A DNA stretch of 64,000 bases from assembly GCA_944548615.1 (NCBI GenBank), contig OX155966.1:32737992-32801991 (forward strand), written 5' to 3'. A program made the translations under genes and the position numbers. The notes beneath the pieces were generated by a model. The model saw only the letters and a list, made by a program, of their open reading frames with translations, was not told where the DNA came from and did not search any database. Within the stretch, counting starts at the first letter, position 1. Each line of letters starts with the position of its first letter. Origin of the DNA: Micropterix aruncella (taxonomy: Eukaryota; Arthropoda; Insecta; Lepidoptera; Micropterigidae). Below, one piece after another: positions 1 through 12,640 of this stretch.

Positions 1-904
1 AATTTTTTATTCATACTACTCTGAACATCATATCGCATAATCATATTAAAAGGTAATTTTTCAACTACAAATGTTATACGAATCGTTACACAAAGTTCAA
101 AGTTCAAAATTAATTTGAAATCAAAAAACCTTAATAAAAACTTACAATTTGTATATTATGTAAAATTCTAATATCCTAATGATATATATTTAAACCTACG
201 TACTAATTATAATATCGCGCCAAAAAAAATTACAAATTCAGCAATCTAATATTACTCATAATCTAGCATAAGTTAAAACATATACAGAATATACCGAAAA
301 AATAAATTTTATGATTAAGAGTAAAAAGTTAAAATAAAATGGAAAATAAAACATCGTTAAAAATCAAATATAAAGAAACTAAAAAATCCACCATTACATC
401 CTGTAAATATTAAAATTTAAATAATAAATTAAAATGAGACGACGAAAAATGTAACGTATATGGGTAAGTTCATCACTGTGTGTGAAATCAGGGGATGCAG
501 CTAGATAATGGTTACCATCCTGGGCCGGTCATATCCTTACTGCTACTTGCGGTCTGGCACTACAGTTAACACAAAGGTTGCAAGTAAACATCTGGAGCAA
601 GCGACAATTAAAATACTGGAGCAAGCGACACGTGTGAAGCGACCACAGAGCGCAATGCATTTAGTACCTATTCGATTATTTTAATAAAGATAACAAAATA
701 TAAACTAATAATATACGCGCTTAATAAACTTTACAAACGCAATTAACTACATTATTAACCCATGGTTTCTTAACGTTAAAAAAACCTTTCACTAATTTAA
801 GATTATACGCATCGGTATTAAAATAGTAATAACTTAATATATAAATTAGGGTTAAGCTTAACCTGATGCTGCTGTGTCCTTCAAAGTCCCCACTCACACC
901 AGAC
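1..904. other. AT-rich spacer without a recognised gene
   Basis: No convincing coding sequence is visible. The stretch is strongly AT-rich apart from a more balanced patch at about 470-660. That patch holds two copies of CTGGAGCAAGCGAC about 22 bases apart. I see no transposon end or RNA gene here. Confidence 0.6.
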
Positions 905-1045
905 GCACGATTCCATTTCGTACAAATAAATTGTTAGAATTTCCTTTTTAAAACTAATATCCTTATGCAGAGCAAGCGTAAATACATTCAGCACACATAA
1001 ACTTCTTCACGTTAAGATGAACAGCGTTCACTCGAAAGTTCACAG
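905..1045 (-). pseudogene. decayed zinc-finger remnant downstream of the zinc-finger gene
   Basis: The plus-strand text at 905-1045 resembles 1225-1365 inside the neighbouring zinc-finger gene, including the stretch around TAAGATGAACAGCGTTCAC. Read on the minus strand it gives VNAVHLNVKKFMCAEC, which is the end of one finger, its linker and the first cysteine pair of the next. An in-frame stop and loss of the histidine half follow. It lies 3' of the stop at 1118 in the same orientation. Either the protein was once longer, or part of the finger array was duplicated and then decayed. Confidence 0.6.
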
Positions 1046-1117
1046 ACACTCGAAAGCAACAAACATAACCACGCAATGACGCGATCAGGCAGGTAGCCTA
1101 CGATACATTCCGCATTA

Positions 1118-2269
1118 CTACCGAGACTGATCGAGGTTAATATGACGCTGCTGTTGAGTATTTTTCAATAAACATCTCCCAGAACTCACGTGTCTTTTAT
1201 AATCACATCTATAGCGAAATGCATGCTTACATTTCGTACAAATAAACGGTTTTTTTTTCAGATGAACTGTGTTAATGTGGCGTACTAAATGTGATCTCTG
1301 TGAGCAAGCGTGGTTACATTCAGCACAAATATAATTCTTAACTTTAAGATGAACAGAGTTCACGTGTTGATTTAAATTACATCGCAATGAGAAGCTATGT
1401 TTGCATATCTTGCAGGAGAATGGCTTCAACTTCAGGTGGACTATATTCGTATGTACTGTTAAGTCAGATTGACTAAAGAAAGCGCTTTCGCATTGCTTAC
1501 ATTTAAATTCTTTCATTTTGCGATGGACCATGTCGAGGTGTTTTTTAACAATTGTTTGCCGTGAAAATGGTTTGTCACATATCCAACATATAAAATTCAT
1601 TGATTTTCGGTGTACGAAGTTAATATGTGTGGTTAATTTATAGCGCGTAGTATAAGCTTTCTCACATTCCTGACACGAATACTTCAATTGGCGGTGGATT
1701 GATTTTACATGTTCGCTCAAATGACCACTTTGAGTGAAAGCTTTGTCACATTTACCGCATTTATATTTCTTTATCTTGAGATGCACCCCGTCGATGTGTT
1801 GTTTCAAAATGTCCTTACGAGCAAATCCACGGTAACACTCAGCGCACACAAATTTCTTACTACAAACATGGCACAGCAACTCCACCATATCTTTCAGACA
1901 TTTCCAATAACCCATAGGCTTACTCGTATCGATGTTGCAGCAACAAACAACGCAAGAGAAATCAATTAATCTCTTCACCAATACTTTGACCTCTACCAAC
2001 ACGACATCTTCTGCCTCCTCCTCTACGTCTGATTCCACAGCATCGCTTTGTTCTGTCTTGACAAAACATGTTTCACCCTCTTCGAACAATAGAATGTTTG
2101 GTCTGAGTTCGTCGCCCGTGTCTGACAGCTCCACTTTAAAAACCTCAATTTTAAATTCTGCATTACTTTGATTAATATCCTGATTCTCCATTGCGATATC
2201 AAACAATCGAAAACTCGGATGAATCAGTTTGATAAATAACACTGTATAAGAGTCGCTTTGGTTTGACAT
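1118..2269 (-). CDS. C2H2 zinc-finger protein, eight tandem fingers
   Basis: An uninterrupted 383-residue reading frame starts at the ATG at 2269-2267 (context ACAACAAATGTCA, A at -3) and ends with TAG. A second ATG at residue 27 is also in good context, so the true start is uncertain. Residues 1-100 carry no clear domain; they hold an acidic run (ESDVEEEAED, about 79-88). A cysteine-rich patch (CVVCCC...CHVC, about 105-135) precedes eight C2H2 fingers from about 140 to 370, each CxxC-12-HxxxH or close to it. The last finger ends in an atypical HVSSGRC. Linkers are of the type VHLKxK rather than TGEKP. By family, such proteins bind DNA in the nucleus as transcription regulators; the target is unknown. 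No N-terminal ZAD domain is evident. No intron is needed. I cannot tell whether it is a resident gene or a retrocopy. Confidence 0.88.
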   Translation of the reverse strand: MSNQSDSYTVLFIKLIHPSFRLFDIAMENQDINQSNAEFKIEVFKVELSDTGDELRPNILLFEEGETCFVKTEQSDAVESDVEEEAEDVVLVEVKVLVKRLIDFSCVVCCCNIDTSKPMGYWKCLKDMVELLCHVCSKKFVCAECYRGFARKDILKQHIDGVHLKIKKYKCGKCDKAFTQSGHLSEHVKSIHRQLKYSCQECEKAYTTRYKLTTHINFVHRKSMNFICWICDKPFSRQTIVKKHLDMVHRKMKEFKCKQCESAFFSQSDLTVHTNIVHLKLKPFSCKICKHSFSLRCNLNQHVNSVHLKVKNYICAECNHACSQRSHLVRHINTVHLKKKPFICTKCKHAFRYRCDYKRHVSSGRCLLKNTQQQRHINLDQSR

Positions 2270-2604
2270 TTGTTGTCAGTGTTGCAATGTGAATATTTAA
2301 AAAAGGTAGGTACCTATGTAAGTTTTGCCGTGGCAAGTTCAATGATTTAACATTGGCATGTCTTGCAGTTATGTAAATTATATATAAATAAATACACAAG
2401 TATTTTCATAATAATAAAAATAATACATAAAAAGTTGTAATATGTCGGCTCCTTAGCTCAAAAAAATAGGAGCTATGGTCCCAACCGGCAGAAAGCATAA
2501 AACTTGGCATGCATGTATCTTTCATGTATATGCTTCAATGTAGAAGTAGGAAAACGTTGCGATAGTATTGCCCCCCCCCCCCCTCCCTTTTTGTGTACCT
2601 CATC
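2270..2604. other. spacer upstream of the zinc-finger gene
   Basis: This is the presumed promoter side of the minus-strand zinc-finger gene. No clear TATA or initiator can be assigned. A 13-base run of C (2571-2583) sits at the right end, directly before the GC-rich repeat, as C-rich tracts also do before other members of that family. Confidence 0.4.
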
Positions 2605-3330
2605 AGCAGTGAGCTAATGGGCCCTGTTAGAGTTGGCCACGAAGACCCATTCGTTCAGGATCGGTCACACTCACATGTCAACACCCATCCGGCGGCCTCC
2701 ACGCAGAAGGGAGAGCCAGAGTAGGACGCTGGTCTGTGGGTCGGTTTCCCCTAGGAGTCAACCTTCGGGTGCTCCTAGACGGTTTGCGCACCGTGTAGCG
2801 TAAGCCAATCGATTGTGCATTCTGACCGACAGCCGGGGGAGTCTGGCATTAGACTGTCTCCTATATAGCGAAGTTGTTGTTTACCTTACGGCAACTGATC
2901 TTAAAACGACCAATCGGCTAGATTAGGACGCTGAGCCAGAGTAGGACGCTGGTCTCCCCTAGGAGTCAACCTTCGGGCGCTCCTAGACGGTTTGTGCACC
3001 GTGCGGCTTCAGCCCATCGATTGTGCATTCTGACCGACAGCCGGAGGAATCTGGAATTAGACTGTCTCCTATAGAGCGGAAGTAGTTTACCTTACGGCAA
3101 CTGCTCTTGTAACGACCAATCGGCTAACCGATTCCGGGTGAAAGCCGGAATAAGGACGCCGTGGTCCGCGATAGCTTCGGTAGACACCATATTACCGCTA
3201 CGTAAGGAAGAGGACCTTGAAAGCGACCTCGAACCTGTAACCAGTCGGGAGACCAGAGTAATCTGGTTGCAACTGGAAATAAGGGCGCGAAGGTTATGAC
3301 ACGCATCCCTACAAGCAGGTATTAAAAGGG
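2605..3330 (+). repeat. GC-rich structured repeat family, copy A (internally duplicated)
   Basis: First of seven plus-oriented copies of an unclassified GC-rich repeat. Shared landmarks in order are CATCCGGCGGCCTCC, TTTGCGCACCGTG, GGGGGAGTCTGG, GTGGTCCGCGATAG and GGGAGACCAGAGTAATCTGG. The piece from 2713 is tandemly duplicated from 2933 (period about 220), so the middle section occurs twice. The usual 3' part ending in a small hairpin is missing. Short antisense frames occur but are not conserved as protein. No reverse transcriptase or transposase is attached. Confidence 0.75.
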
Positions 3331-4040
3331 GCGGGCCGGCCTAATGATTTATTGCCTCACCGGAAAGTTCCTTTGACCCGTACTATACCATACAGTAGCA
3401 ACGCAATAGGAGGGAAGATGAGGATCGACGCTAGAAAAATAAGCGATTAGTGGCTCTTAATACAAGTCTGAAGAAAACATTCGATTCGAACTATTATTTG
3501 AAAATACGAAAACAAAGAAACAAACAACGAGAAATGAATTAGTACTATCTTACCTTGTAAAGTTAAAGTACCTACAGGCTACACCATAACCAATCGAGCA
3601 AAACACTATTATTAAATAAATTATTATAAAAAAAAAACTTTTAGCTAATATATCTGAATGAATAAACAATATTAATTTTGCGTATTTAGACCAGAGCCTT
3701 TGCATGTGCCTAATTTGCATTCATATTTTAGGCGCGTGTAGCGTGTATATCATTCCGTATGTAATTCCATACCGCATCATACATCTTGCCAACGGAATAC
3801 AAAATGCACCTACTGCGGTTTGCAATGCGGCGGCGGCGCGGCTGGCTTTCATGTCGGACGTCAACGCTTTGAGGGATTGAACAACGCAAAAGTACTGGCT
3901 AATCTATTGTAGCCCAAGAGCAACAGCGGTCTGTATCCAGTGGTGTGTGCTGCATAAAAGGTATAAAGCACTGACTGCCCAGCCCCACAATATTGAAACA
4001 TATGAGTGTCATGTGTTCAGGGTTAATCTGAACAGACATT
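3331..4040. other. unassigned spacer
   Basis: Mostly AT-rich, with a GC-richer patch at about 3700-3990 that includes GCGGCGGCGGCGCGGCTGGC. No reading frame of note, no RNA gene and no repeat boundary recognised. Confidence 0.4.
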
Positions 4041-4044
4041 CAAA

Positions 4045-5080
4045 AGACTGGTAACATTATTGAATCGCTTATTACTTACGGCATAATTGGATGGGGTGGA
4101 TGTGGTAAAACCCTGCTAGAGCCATTGCAAGTTGCGCAGAAATTTATATTAAAAATTATTCTACGTGGACCATATCGCCATCCCACTAATGAACTTTATA
4201 AGGAAGCTAAAGTTCTTGATTGTAGGCAACTTTTTCTAAAAACTTCCCTCTTAAAGCTATTCTTGGACAATAACTCAAATTTAGGAATAATTTAGAACCG
4301 GCGACCAACGAGACAAGTTTTAGAAAATAGCTTAATAATACCCAGAAGGAAAACATCATTTTGACAAAACATTATTACTCTTCATTGCGCCGAGATTTTA
4401 CAATCTGATCAATATGGAAATAAAAATGAATTTGACATTTAGGGAATTCAAAAATAAATTAAAAAATGGTTATCGAAATGACAGACTAACCATACATAAA
4501 AATGCTAGAAATAATAGTTTAATAAAACTTAGGTGCACAAATTATTAACATATTTTTAAACATGTATGTTGAGTATATTTTAACATTGAACTAACTACCA
4601 AAAATTATATGAATTTGACAATGAATTGTACTTTTTTGACTAGGTATTTTTATATTTTATTATACTTAACATATATTAAAAATTAATGACTGTTTCTTTC
4701 TTTTCCCACATATAACTTTATTTATATTATTTATTCGAATTTTATATTATATTTATTGCCGATTATATAATGGAATTGCATTTTATTTATTATATTATCT
4801 TTAATATTTTTTTATTTTATTCTGAAGACCACATTTTAGGGCAATTTAGTGTTATTAGCTTTTACTAAAACTTGTAAATTTGTAAGCAATCAAGCAATCA
4901 AGCAAACCTGATTGAAATATTAGAGAGTCCTGTTCACCCTAGAACGGGCTAGTCCCAGTTGGGTGATAGAAACAAATAAGCAAAAGGTTAAGGTTTTGCC
5001 ATTCGGTTCCTGTTATTTTTTTTAGCTAATCAATGTTTTATAGTAATTAATTCTTAAATAAATAAATAAATAAATAAAAA
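4045..5080 (+). mobile_element. 5'-truncated LINE, family A, with 3' UTR and (TAAA)n tail
   Basis: The left part encodes the C-terminal end of a non-LTR retrotransposon polyprotein with stops and frame changes: LITYGIIGWGGCGKTLLEP, then YRHPTNELYKEAKVLDCRQL, then IIPRRKTSF. The 3' UTR carries CCCTAGAACGGGCTAGTCCC and GTTGGGTGATAGAAACAAATA and ends in an (AAAT)n tail at about 5056-5080. The same 3' half recurs at 17243-18870 (plus) and 49940-50880 (minus). The clade looks CR1- or Jockey-like but is not resolved. Dead copy. Confidence 0.8.
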
Positions 5081-5269
5081 TAAATAAATTATGGTTGTTA
5101 CACTTGACCAGGGAGCACTGTGAGTCGTTAGTAACTAACGTTATTAAATAGGCGCACAGATGATTTATATTACTTATTATTGTTATTATTATCTCATTAG
5201 CCTCATAACTGTATTCATATATCTCCCATATTTATTACATCTCATTTAATTATTGTTTTGTTTTGTTTT

Positions 5270-5459
<190 letters not shown>

Positions 5460-5965
5460 AATTTTTTTAAAATTATTTTCAATAATATATAAAATTAGAT
5501 TCATGAAAAGTTACTTATCTGGGGTCCTGGTGGACCAGAAACATTTAAACGATAGTTAATGTCCTCTTTAAATACTTAGGGCAGCGGCACCTGTTTCCGC
5601 AATTGATAACTTATGATGTTCTTAGTTATTGCAGCCGAATTACTGTATGCCCTTGGATGTAATAAGTATAGGAGGATGGTTTCTGTAACAGAAATGGATG
5701 TTAGTAAATTATTTTAGAAGAAATTATATGACTGAGAATATTTCGACACTAGTCGTATTCATCTCTATGACATTTCTGATAGAACAATTTTTTCAAAATT
5801 TAAATTTTAAAAAAACTGAACATAGAGAAATGGGTTAATAATATTTTGGAATATCGTTATAAATGCACTATAACCGACCTTGAAAAACATTATTAATAAT
5901 GATTTTTAAATGAAAAATATTAATAAGCTTTTAATGAATATGTCTGAACAAATATAATTACTGTA

Positions 5966-8225
5966 TTAATTTTGCCTATTCAGACCGGGACCCTTGCAAG
6001 CGCCTAAAATATTTATAAAAGCCAACCCCCAAGATTTAACGTCTCTTTCTTTAGCGTTATCGCCAAGGCACTTAATATTTTTTACTTTAAAACAATTATC
6101 AAAAGTTAAATTGTGTGCCTTAGCATGCAATGCTATTGGAAGTTGACTTTCATTGCCTACGCTGGGCCTGTGATTATTTAACCTAATGCTAAGAGGTGTA
6201 GTTGTTTCCCCAATATAAAATGCATTGCAGGTCTGGCAAAGTAATTGATATACAATATTTTTTGAAATGCAACTACTATTAAAAGGAACTCTGTAACTGT
6301 TGGGAGTGTTAGGACTAGTAAAATAAATGCTTCGATCTAATAAAGGACATGTTTTGCAACGTGATCGACCACAAGGCTGTAGGCCCAAATTTTTGTTATT
6401 ACTAAGATAATTTCGATTATTTTTATTAAGTATTGATTTTAAATTAGGAGGTTTACGAAATGATAAAATTGGTGGTATATCTAATAAACCTTTGGTTGAT
6501 GGGTCGTTAGCTATAATAGGGAATAAATCTGCTAAAATAGGTCGCAGTTTCTCAGTGCCAGGAAAATAAGTAGTACTTAGAAAGATTTTATTTTGATTTA
6601 AATTTGACACCAATTTAGGTTTAGGTGAAAATTTTGTTTCGGAATTTATTATATTTTTATCTAACAAAGAGGCAGGATAATTTCTTTCTATTAGTGATTT
6701 TTTAAGATTAGAAAGGTACTTATCTAAATTTTCTTTATTATTAATTAAACGGTGTCCGCGAATGGACATTGAATATGGAATTGACTTTTTGGTATGAAAC
6801 GGATGACAGCTATCGAAATGTAGGTATTGCTCTTTGTTTGTAGGTTTTATATGAATTGCAGTTTTAATGGTGCCTTCGGATAGAGTTAGATCAACGTCTA
6901 AGAATGTAATTTGATTTTCTGATATAGTGTATGTAAAATCTAAGGGTCCGAAATTATTTAAATCTGTAAGGAAGTCAGTGAGTGTGTCATGTCCATGTGG
7001 CCAAAACAGTATAATCATCAATAAACCTATACCACATTAGTGGTTGTAAATTTTGAGTAAGAAGAAATTTATTTTCTAATAACCCCCCCATGAAGAGATT
7101 CGCATAAGAAGGTGCCATTCTTGTTCCCATTGCTGTACCTTTAATTTGGAGATAAAATTCATCCTCAAAAGAAAAAGCATTCTTAGTGAGGACGAATTCA
7201 GCCAACTTACAAAGAAAATTTGTAGAAGGAATTTGGGGGCTGGGCCTTTGATTAAGGTAATGGGAAATCGCTTCTAAGCCTAAATCATGGGGAATATTAG
7301 TATAAAGAGAGACAGCGTCAATTGTAACAAGTAATAAGTTGTCAGTCTTAGGAATTGTGGTATTTTTTAGAATCTCGATGAAATGGTAACTATCTTTAAT
7401 GTGTGACTTTAGAAATTTTACAAATGTCTGTAGAAAGTAATCGACAAAAGCTGAAATTCTTTCTGTGGGTGAGTTAAAACTAGCTACTATCGGTCTTCCT
7501 GGATTATTAGGTTTATGAATTTTTGGCAATAAGTAAAAATTTGGTGTTCTGATAGGGTTAGGAATTAAAGTGTTAACATCTTCATCTGATAATTTTTCAA
7601 TGGTTTTTTGTTGTTCAATATATTTTTTTATTGTATAAGCAAAATTTTGATTCGGATCACTATATAATTTTGTATAGGAAGTTTCGTCTCTGAGTTGCCT
7701 CAAACCTTCAGCTACATAGTCTGTTTTATTAAGGATGACTGTAGTTGAACCTTTATCAGCTGGCAAAATGATGATATTGGTATCTTTTCTTAGATTGTTA
7801 AGAGCTGAAAGTTCATCAGATGTTAAGTTAGGTTTAGGTTTGAGGCTGTTTAAAAATGTTGGTTGTGTAACTTTGTTCATTAAAACTGTAATAAATATTT
7901 CTACAGGATGATTTTTTGGAAGAGAGGGTGGCTCTTTATTAGAATATTGTCGAAATTTTGCCAGTGCGTCATGTAATTTACTATTATTACCATTTTTGTC
8001 CCTTGAATGCCAAAACTCACGCCATCTCAAATTACGACAAAATTTTGCTATATCATTTCCAAAACTGAAATGGTCAACTTTGGGAGTTGGTGTGAAATTT
8101 AGCCCTTTAGATAAAACTGAATATTCATTATGGTTTATAATTTTTGAGGACAAGTTTTTTACGACAAGTCTATCGCTATTTATAGGAACCTGTGCAGCAT
8201 TAGAATTTGTAACTGATGATATCAA
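5966..8225 (-). pseudogene. Penelope-like RT and GIY-YIG endonuclease, left arm, frameshifted
   Basis: Two overlapping frames (8225-6987 and 7021-5966) together make a protein of about 750 residues. The first has the Penelope-type reverse transcriptase: ILPADKGSTTV (DKG motif), LPKIHKPNNPGRPIV, TIDAVSLYTNIP (motif A), GTAMGTRMAPSYANLFM (motif B) and YRFIDDY (catalytic DD). The frame breaks just after the DD motif. The second frame continues with WPHGHDTLTDFL and FLDVDL, then a zinc-finger-like CGRSRCKTCPLL and the GIY-YIG nuclease FYIGETTTPLSIRLNNHR. The N-terminus is truncated at the palindrome centre and this arm has no ATG in frame. An extra glycine codon (MGGLLE) and four extra residues after LSS distinguish it from the right arm. 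Confidence 0.9.
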
Positions 8226-8252
8226 ATGATGATATCATTGATATCATCAGTT
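8211..8252. other. palindrome centre
   Basis: The arms meet as AACTGATGATATCAA (8211-8225) and its exact complement (8238-8252) around the 12-base spacer ATGATGATATCA. The spacer repeats the TGATGATATCA of the arm end. Its ATGATG gives the right arm an in-frame start, whereas the left arm reads into a stop (TGA) across the same spacer. Confidence 0.85.
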
Positions 8253-10482
8253 ACAAATTCTAATGCTGCACAGGTTCCTATAAATAGCGATAGACTTGTC
8301 GTAAAAAACTTGTCCAACCATAATGAATATTCAGTTTTATCTAAAGGGCTAAATTTCACACCAACTCCCAAAGTTGACCATTTCAGTTTTGGAAATGATA
8401 TAGCAAAATTTTGTCGTAATTTGAGATCGCGTGAGTTTTGGCATTCAAGGGACAAAAATGGTAATAATAGTAAATTACATGACGCACTGGCAAAATTTCG
8501 ACAATATTCTAATAAAGAGCCACCCTCTCTTCCAAAAAATCAACCTGTAGAAATATTTATTACAGTTTTAATGAACAAAGTTACACAACCAACATTTTTA
8601 AACAGCCTCAAACCTACACCTAACTTAACATCTGATGAACTTTCAGCTCTTAACAATCTAAGCAAAGATACCAATATCATCATTTTGCCAGCTGATAAAG
8701 GTTCAACTACAGTCATCCTTAATAAAACAGACTATGTAGCTGAAGGTTTGAGGCAACTCAGAGACGAAACTTCCTATACAAAATTATATAGTGATCCGAA
8801 TCAAAATTTTGCTAATACAATAAAAAAATATATTGAACAACAAAAAACCATTGAAAAATTATCAGATGAAGATGTTAACACTTTAATTCCTAACCCTATC
8901 AGAACACCAAATTTTTACTTATTGCCAAAAATTCATAAACCTAATAATCCAGGAAGACCGATAGTAGCTAGTTTTAACTCACCCACAGAAAGAATTTCAG
9001 CTTTTGTCGATTACTTTCTACAGCCATTTGTAAAAAATCTAAAGTCACACATTAAAGATAGTCACCATTTCATCGAGATTCTAAAAAATACCACAATTCC
9101 TAAGACTGACAACTTATTACTTGTTACAATTGACGCTGTCTCTCTTTATACTAATATTCCCCATGATTTAGGCTTAGAAGCGATTTCCCATTACCTTAAT
9201 CAAAGGCCCAGCCCCCAAATTCCTTCTACAAATTTTCTTTGTAAGTTGGCTGAATTCGTCCTCACTAAGAATGCTTTTTCTTTTGAGGATGAATTTTATC
9301 TCCAAATTAAAGGTACAGCAATGGGAACAAGAATGGCACCTTCTTATGCGAATCTCTTCATGGGGTTATTAGAAAATAAATTTCTTCTTACTCAAAATTT
9401 ACAACCACTAATGTGGTATAGGTTTATTGATGATTATACTGTTTTGGCCACATGGACATGACACACTCACTGACTTCCTTACAGATTTAAATAATTTCGG
9501 ACCCTTAGATTTTACATACACTATATCAGAAAATCAAATTACATTCTTAGACGTTGATCTAACTCTATCCGAAGGCACCATTAAAACTGCAATTCATATA
9601 AAACCTACAAACAAAGAGCAATACCTACATTTCGATAGCTGTCATCCGTTTCATACCAAAAAGTCAATTAGATATTCAATGTCCATTCGCGGACACCGTT
9701 TAATTAATAATAAAGAAAATTTAGATAAGTACCTTTCTAATCTTAAAAAATCACTAATAGAAGGAAATTATCCTGCCTCTTTGTTAGATAAAAATATAAT
9801 AAATTCCGAAACAAAATTTTCACCTAAACCTAAATTGGTGACAAATTTAAATCAAAATAAAATCTTTCTAAGTACTACTTATTTTCCTGGCACTGAGAAA
9901 CTGCGACCTATTTTAGCAGATTTATTCCCTATTATAGCTAACGACCCATCAACCAAAGGTTTATTAGATATACCACCAATTTTATCATTTCGTAAACCTC
10001 CTAATTTAAAATCAATACTTAATAAAAATAATCGAAATTATCTTAGTAATAACAAAAATTTGGGCCTACAGCCTTGTGGTCGATCACGTTGTAAAACATG
10101 TCCTTTATTAGATCGAAGCATTTATTTTACTAGTCCTAACACTCCCAACAGTTACAGAGTTCCTTTTAATAGTAGTTGCATTTCAAAAAATATTGTATAT
10201 CAATTACTTTGCCAGACCTGCAATGCATTTTATATTGGGGAAACAACTACACCTCTTAGCATTAGGTTAAATAATCACAGGGCCAGCGTAGGCAATGAAA
10301 GTCAACTTCCAATAGCATTGCATGCTAAGGCACACAATTTAACTTTTGATAATTGTTTTAAAGTAAAAATTATTAAGTGCCTTGGCGATAACGCTAAAGA
10401 AAGAGACGTTAAATCTTGGGAGTTGGCTTTTATAAATATTTTAGGCGCTTGCAAGGGTCCCGGTCTGAATAGGCAAAATTAA
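8226..10482 (+). pseudogene. Penelope-like RT and GIY-YIG endonuclease, right arm, frameshifted
   Basis: Mirror copy of the left-arm gene. Frame 1 (8226-9461) holds the DKG motif, LPKIHKPNNPGRPIV, TIDAVSLYTNIP, GTAMGTRMAPSYANLFM and YRFIDDYTV, then runs to a stop a few codons later. Frame 2 (about 9430-10482) resumes with WPHGHDTLTDFL, FLDVDL, CGRSRCKTCPLL and FYIGETTTPLSIRLNNHR. In the family, RT and nuclease are one polypeptide that copies RNA at a nicked genomic target. The break sits in CTGTTTTGGCC and is the same in both arms. The start codon comes from the palindrome spacer, so the native N-terminus is missing. Confidence 0.9.
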
Positions 10483-10987
10483 TACAGTAATTATATTTGT
10501 TCAGACATATTCATTAAAAGCTTATTAATATTTTTCATTTAAAAATCATTATTAATAATGTTTTTCAAGGTCGGTTATAGTGCATTTATAACGATATTGC
10601 AAAATATTATTAACCCATTTCTCTATGTTCAGTTTTTTTTAAATTTAAATTTTGAAAAAAATGTTCTATCAGAAATGTCATAGAGATGAATACGACTAGT
10701 GTCGAAATATTCTCAGTCATATAATTTCTTCTAAAATAATTTACTAACATCCATTTCTGTTACAGAAACCATCCTCCTATACTTATTACATCCAAGGGCA
10801 TACAGTAATTCGGCTGAAATAACTAAGAACATCATAAGTTATCAATTGCGGAAACAGGTGCCGCTGCCCTAAGTATTTAAAGAGGACATTAACTATCGTT
10901 TAAATGTTTCTGGTCCACCAGGACCCCAGATAAGTAACTTTTCATGAATCTAATTTTATATATTATTGAAAATAATTAAAAAAAAAA

Positions 10988-11530
<543 letters not shown>

Positions 11531-11699
11531 CACTATTAATATTTTCCGTTTCTTTATTCCACCATAATTTTTTAACGCTTTAACCGATTTAGGAGTATGT
11601 GATAATGTTAAATATTCGCGTAAGGGGTCTATTTTTTTTTAACAAAAAGGGGGTCGCGATCTCAAAAAGTTTGAAAACCACTGAATTAATGAATAGAGT

Positions 11700-12640
11700 A
11701 GAAAATAATAACTTTATTGTGCTATAAAAACATAACTTAATGAATATTTCACTGGTTTTATAAAAAGACAATTTAAGCACAAATGGCGGACTAATCGCTA
11801 TAGCGATATCTCACAGTCAACCATTTGATAAAATAATTCCTAATGTTTACAGTACAATACACAAAGAAGTAGTAAAGTTACATTTAAAATAAACTTATAC
11901 AAATTAATGTCAGTAACCTATGCTAAGTTTGCCCAGGGAAGGATAAAGGAGAGGACAAGGTGAGGTATTTGGATAGTGGCTGTGTAAAAATAAATGCAAT
12001 ATGCAACGAAGGTGCATGCCTGATAGAGTGAGGGAGCTGATCCCATAAACGAACAGAATGAGTGCGTGTAAATAGAAGAATGATGTATCGGAATAGCGAG
12101 TGTGTTATCCCGGCTTGATCGAAGTGGAAGACCGTGGCCTCCCAAAGGGTGGAAATTCTCCTTGAAATAGGAGGGTGAAGTGGGGTTATTGAGTATGTTG
12201 TAGCGTAGCGACAACGTATGCAAATTTCTTCGATCGCCAATAGAAGCCAATGAAGTTGCTCACGAAAGCAGCTAACGTGGTCGAACTTTCGCAAATTAAA
12301 AACATACCCGAGGAAGATATTTTGCAGACGCTCCAGCTTATTCAAAATTACCTCACTGGCATCTATATAACAAACATCACCGTAGTCAAGTATAGGCGTT
12401 AAGAGTGTGGACACAATCATTTCTTTATGTGACATGGGGAGAAATCTTTGAAGCCGCCGGAGACTATGAAAACCATGGAAAATGCGACGACTTACCTGGT
12501 TTACTTGATTTTGCCAAGAAAGATGTTGATCTATTATATTTCCAAGGTTTTTAACATTTTTGGTATATTCGACCATTTTTCCATTTACAAAAATTGCCGG
12601 TAATGATGAAGTATCTATTAATGCAATTAGCGCAACGCCT
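11700..12640 (-). mobile_element. 5'-truncated LINE, family B: C-terminal coding region and 3' UTR
   Basis: On the minus strand the coding part reads DTSSLPAIFVNGKMVEYTKN, KNLGNIIDQHLSWQNQVNQV, then FLPMSHKEMIVSTLLTPILD and EVILNKLERLQN. This is the region C-terminal to the RT fingers and palm in CR1- or Jockey-like LINEs. A frameshift near 12235 moves it to the frame with NLHTLSLRYNILNNPTSPSY. The 3' UTR (about 11700-11920) contains the palindrome ATCGCTATAGCGAT and an AATAAA. The same 3' UTR occurs at 50920-51050. Confidence 0.8.
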
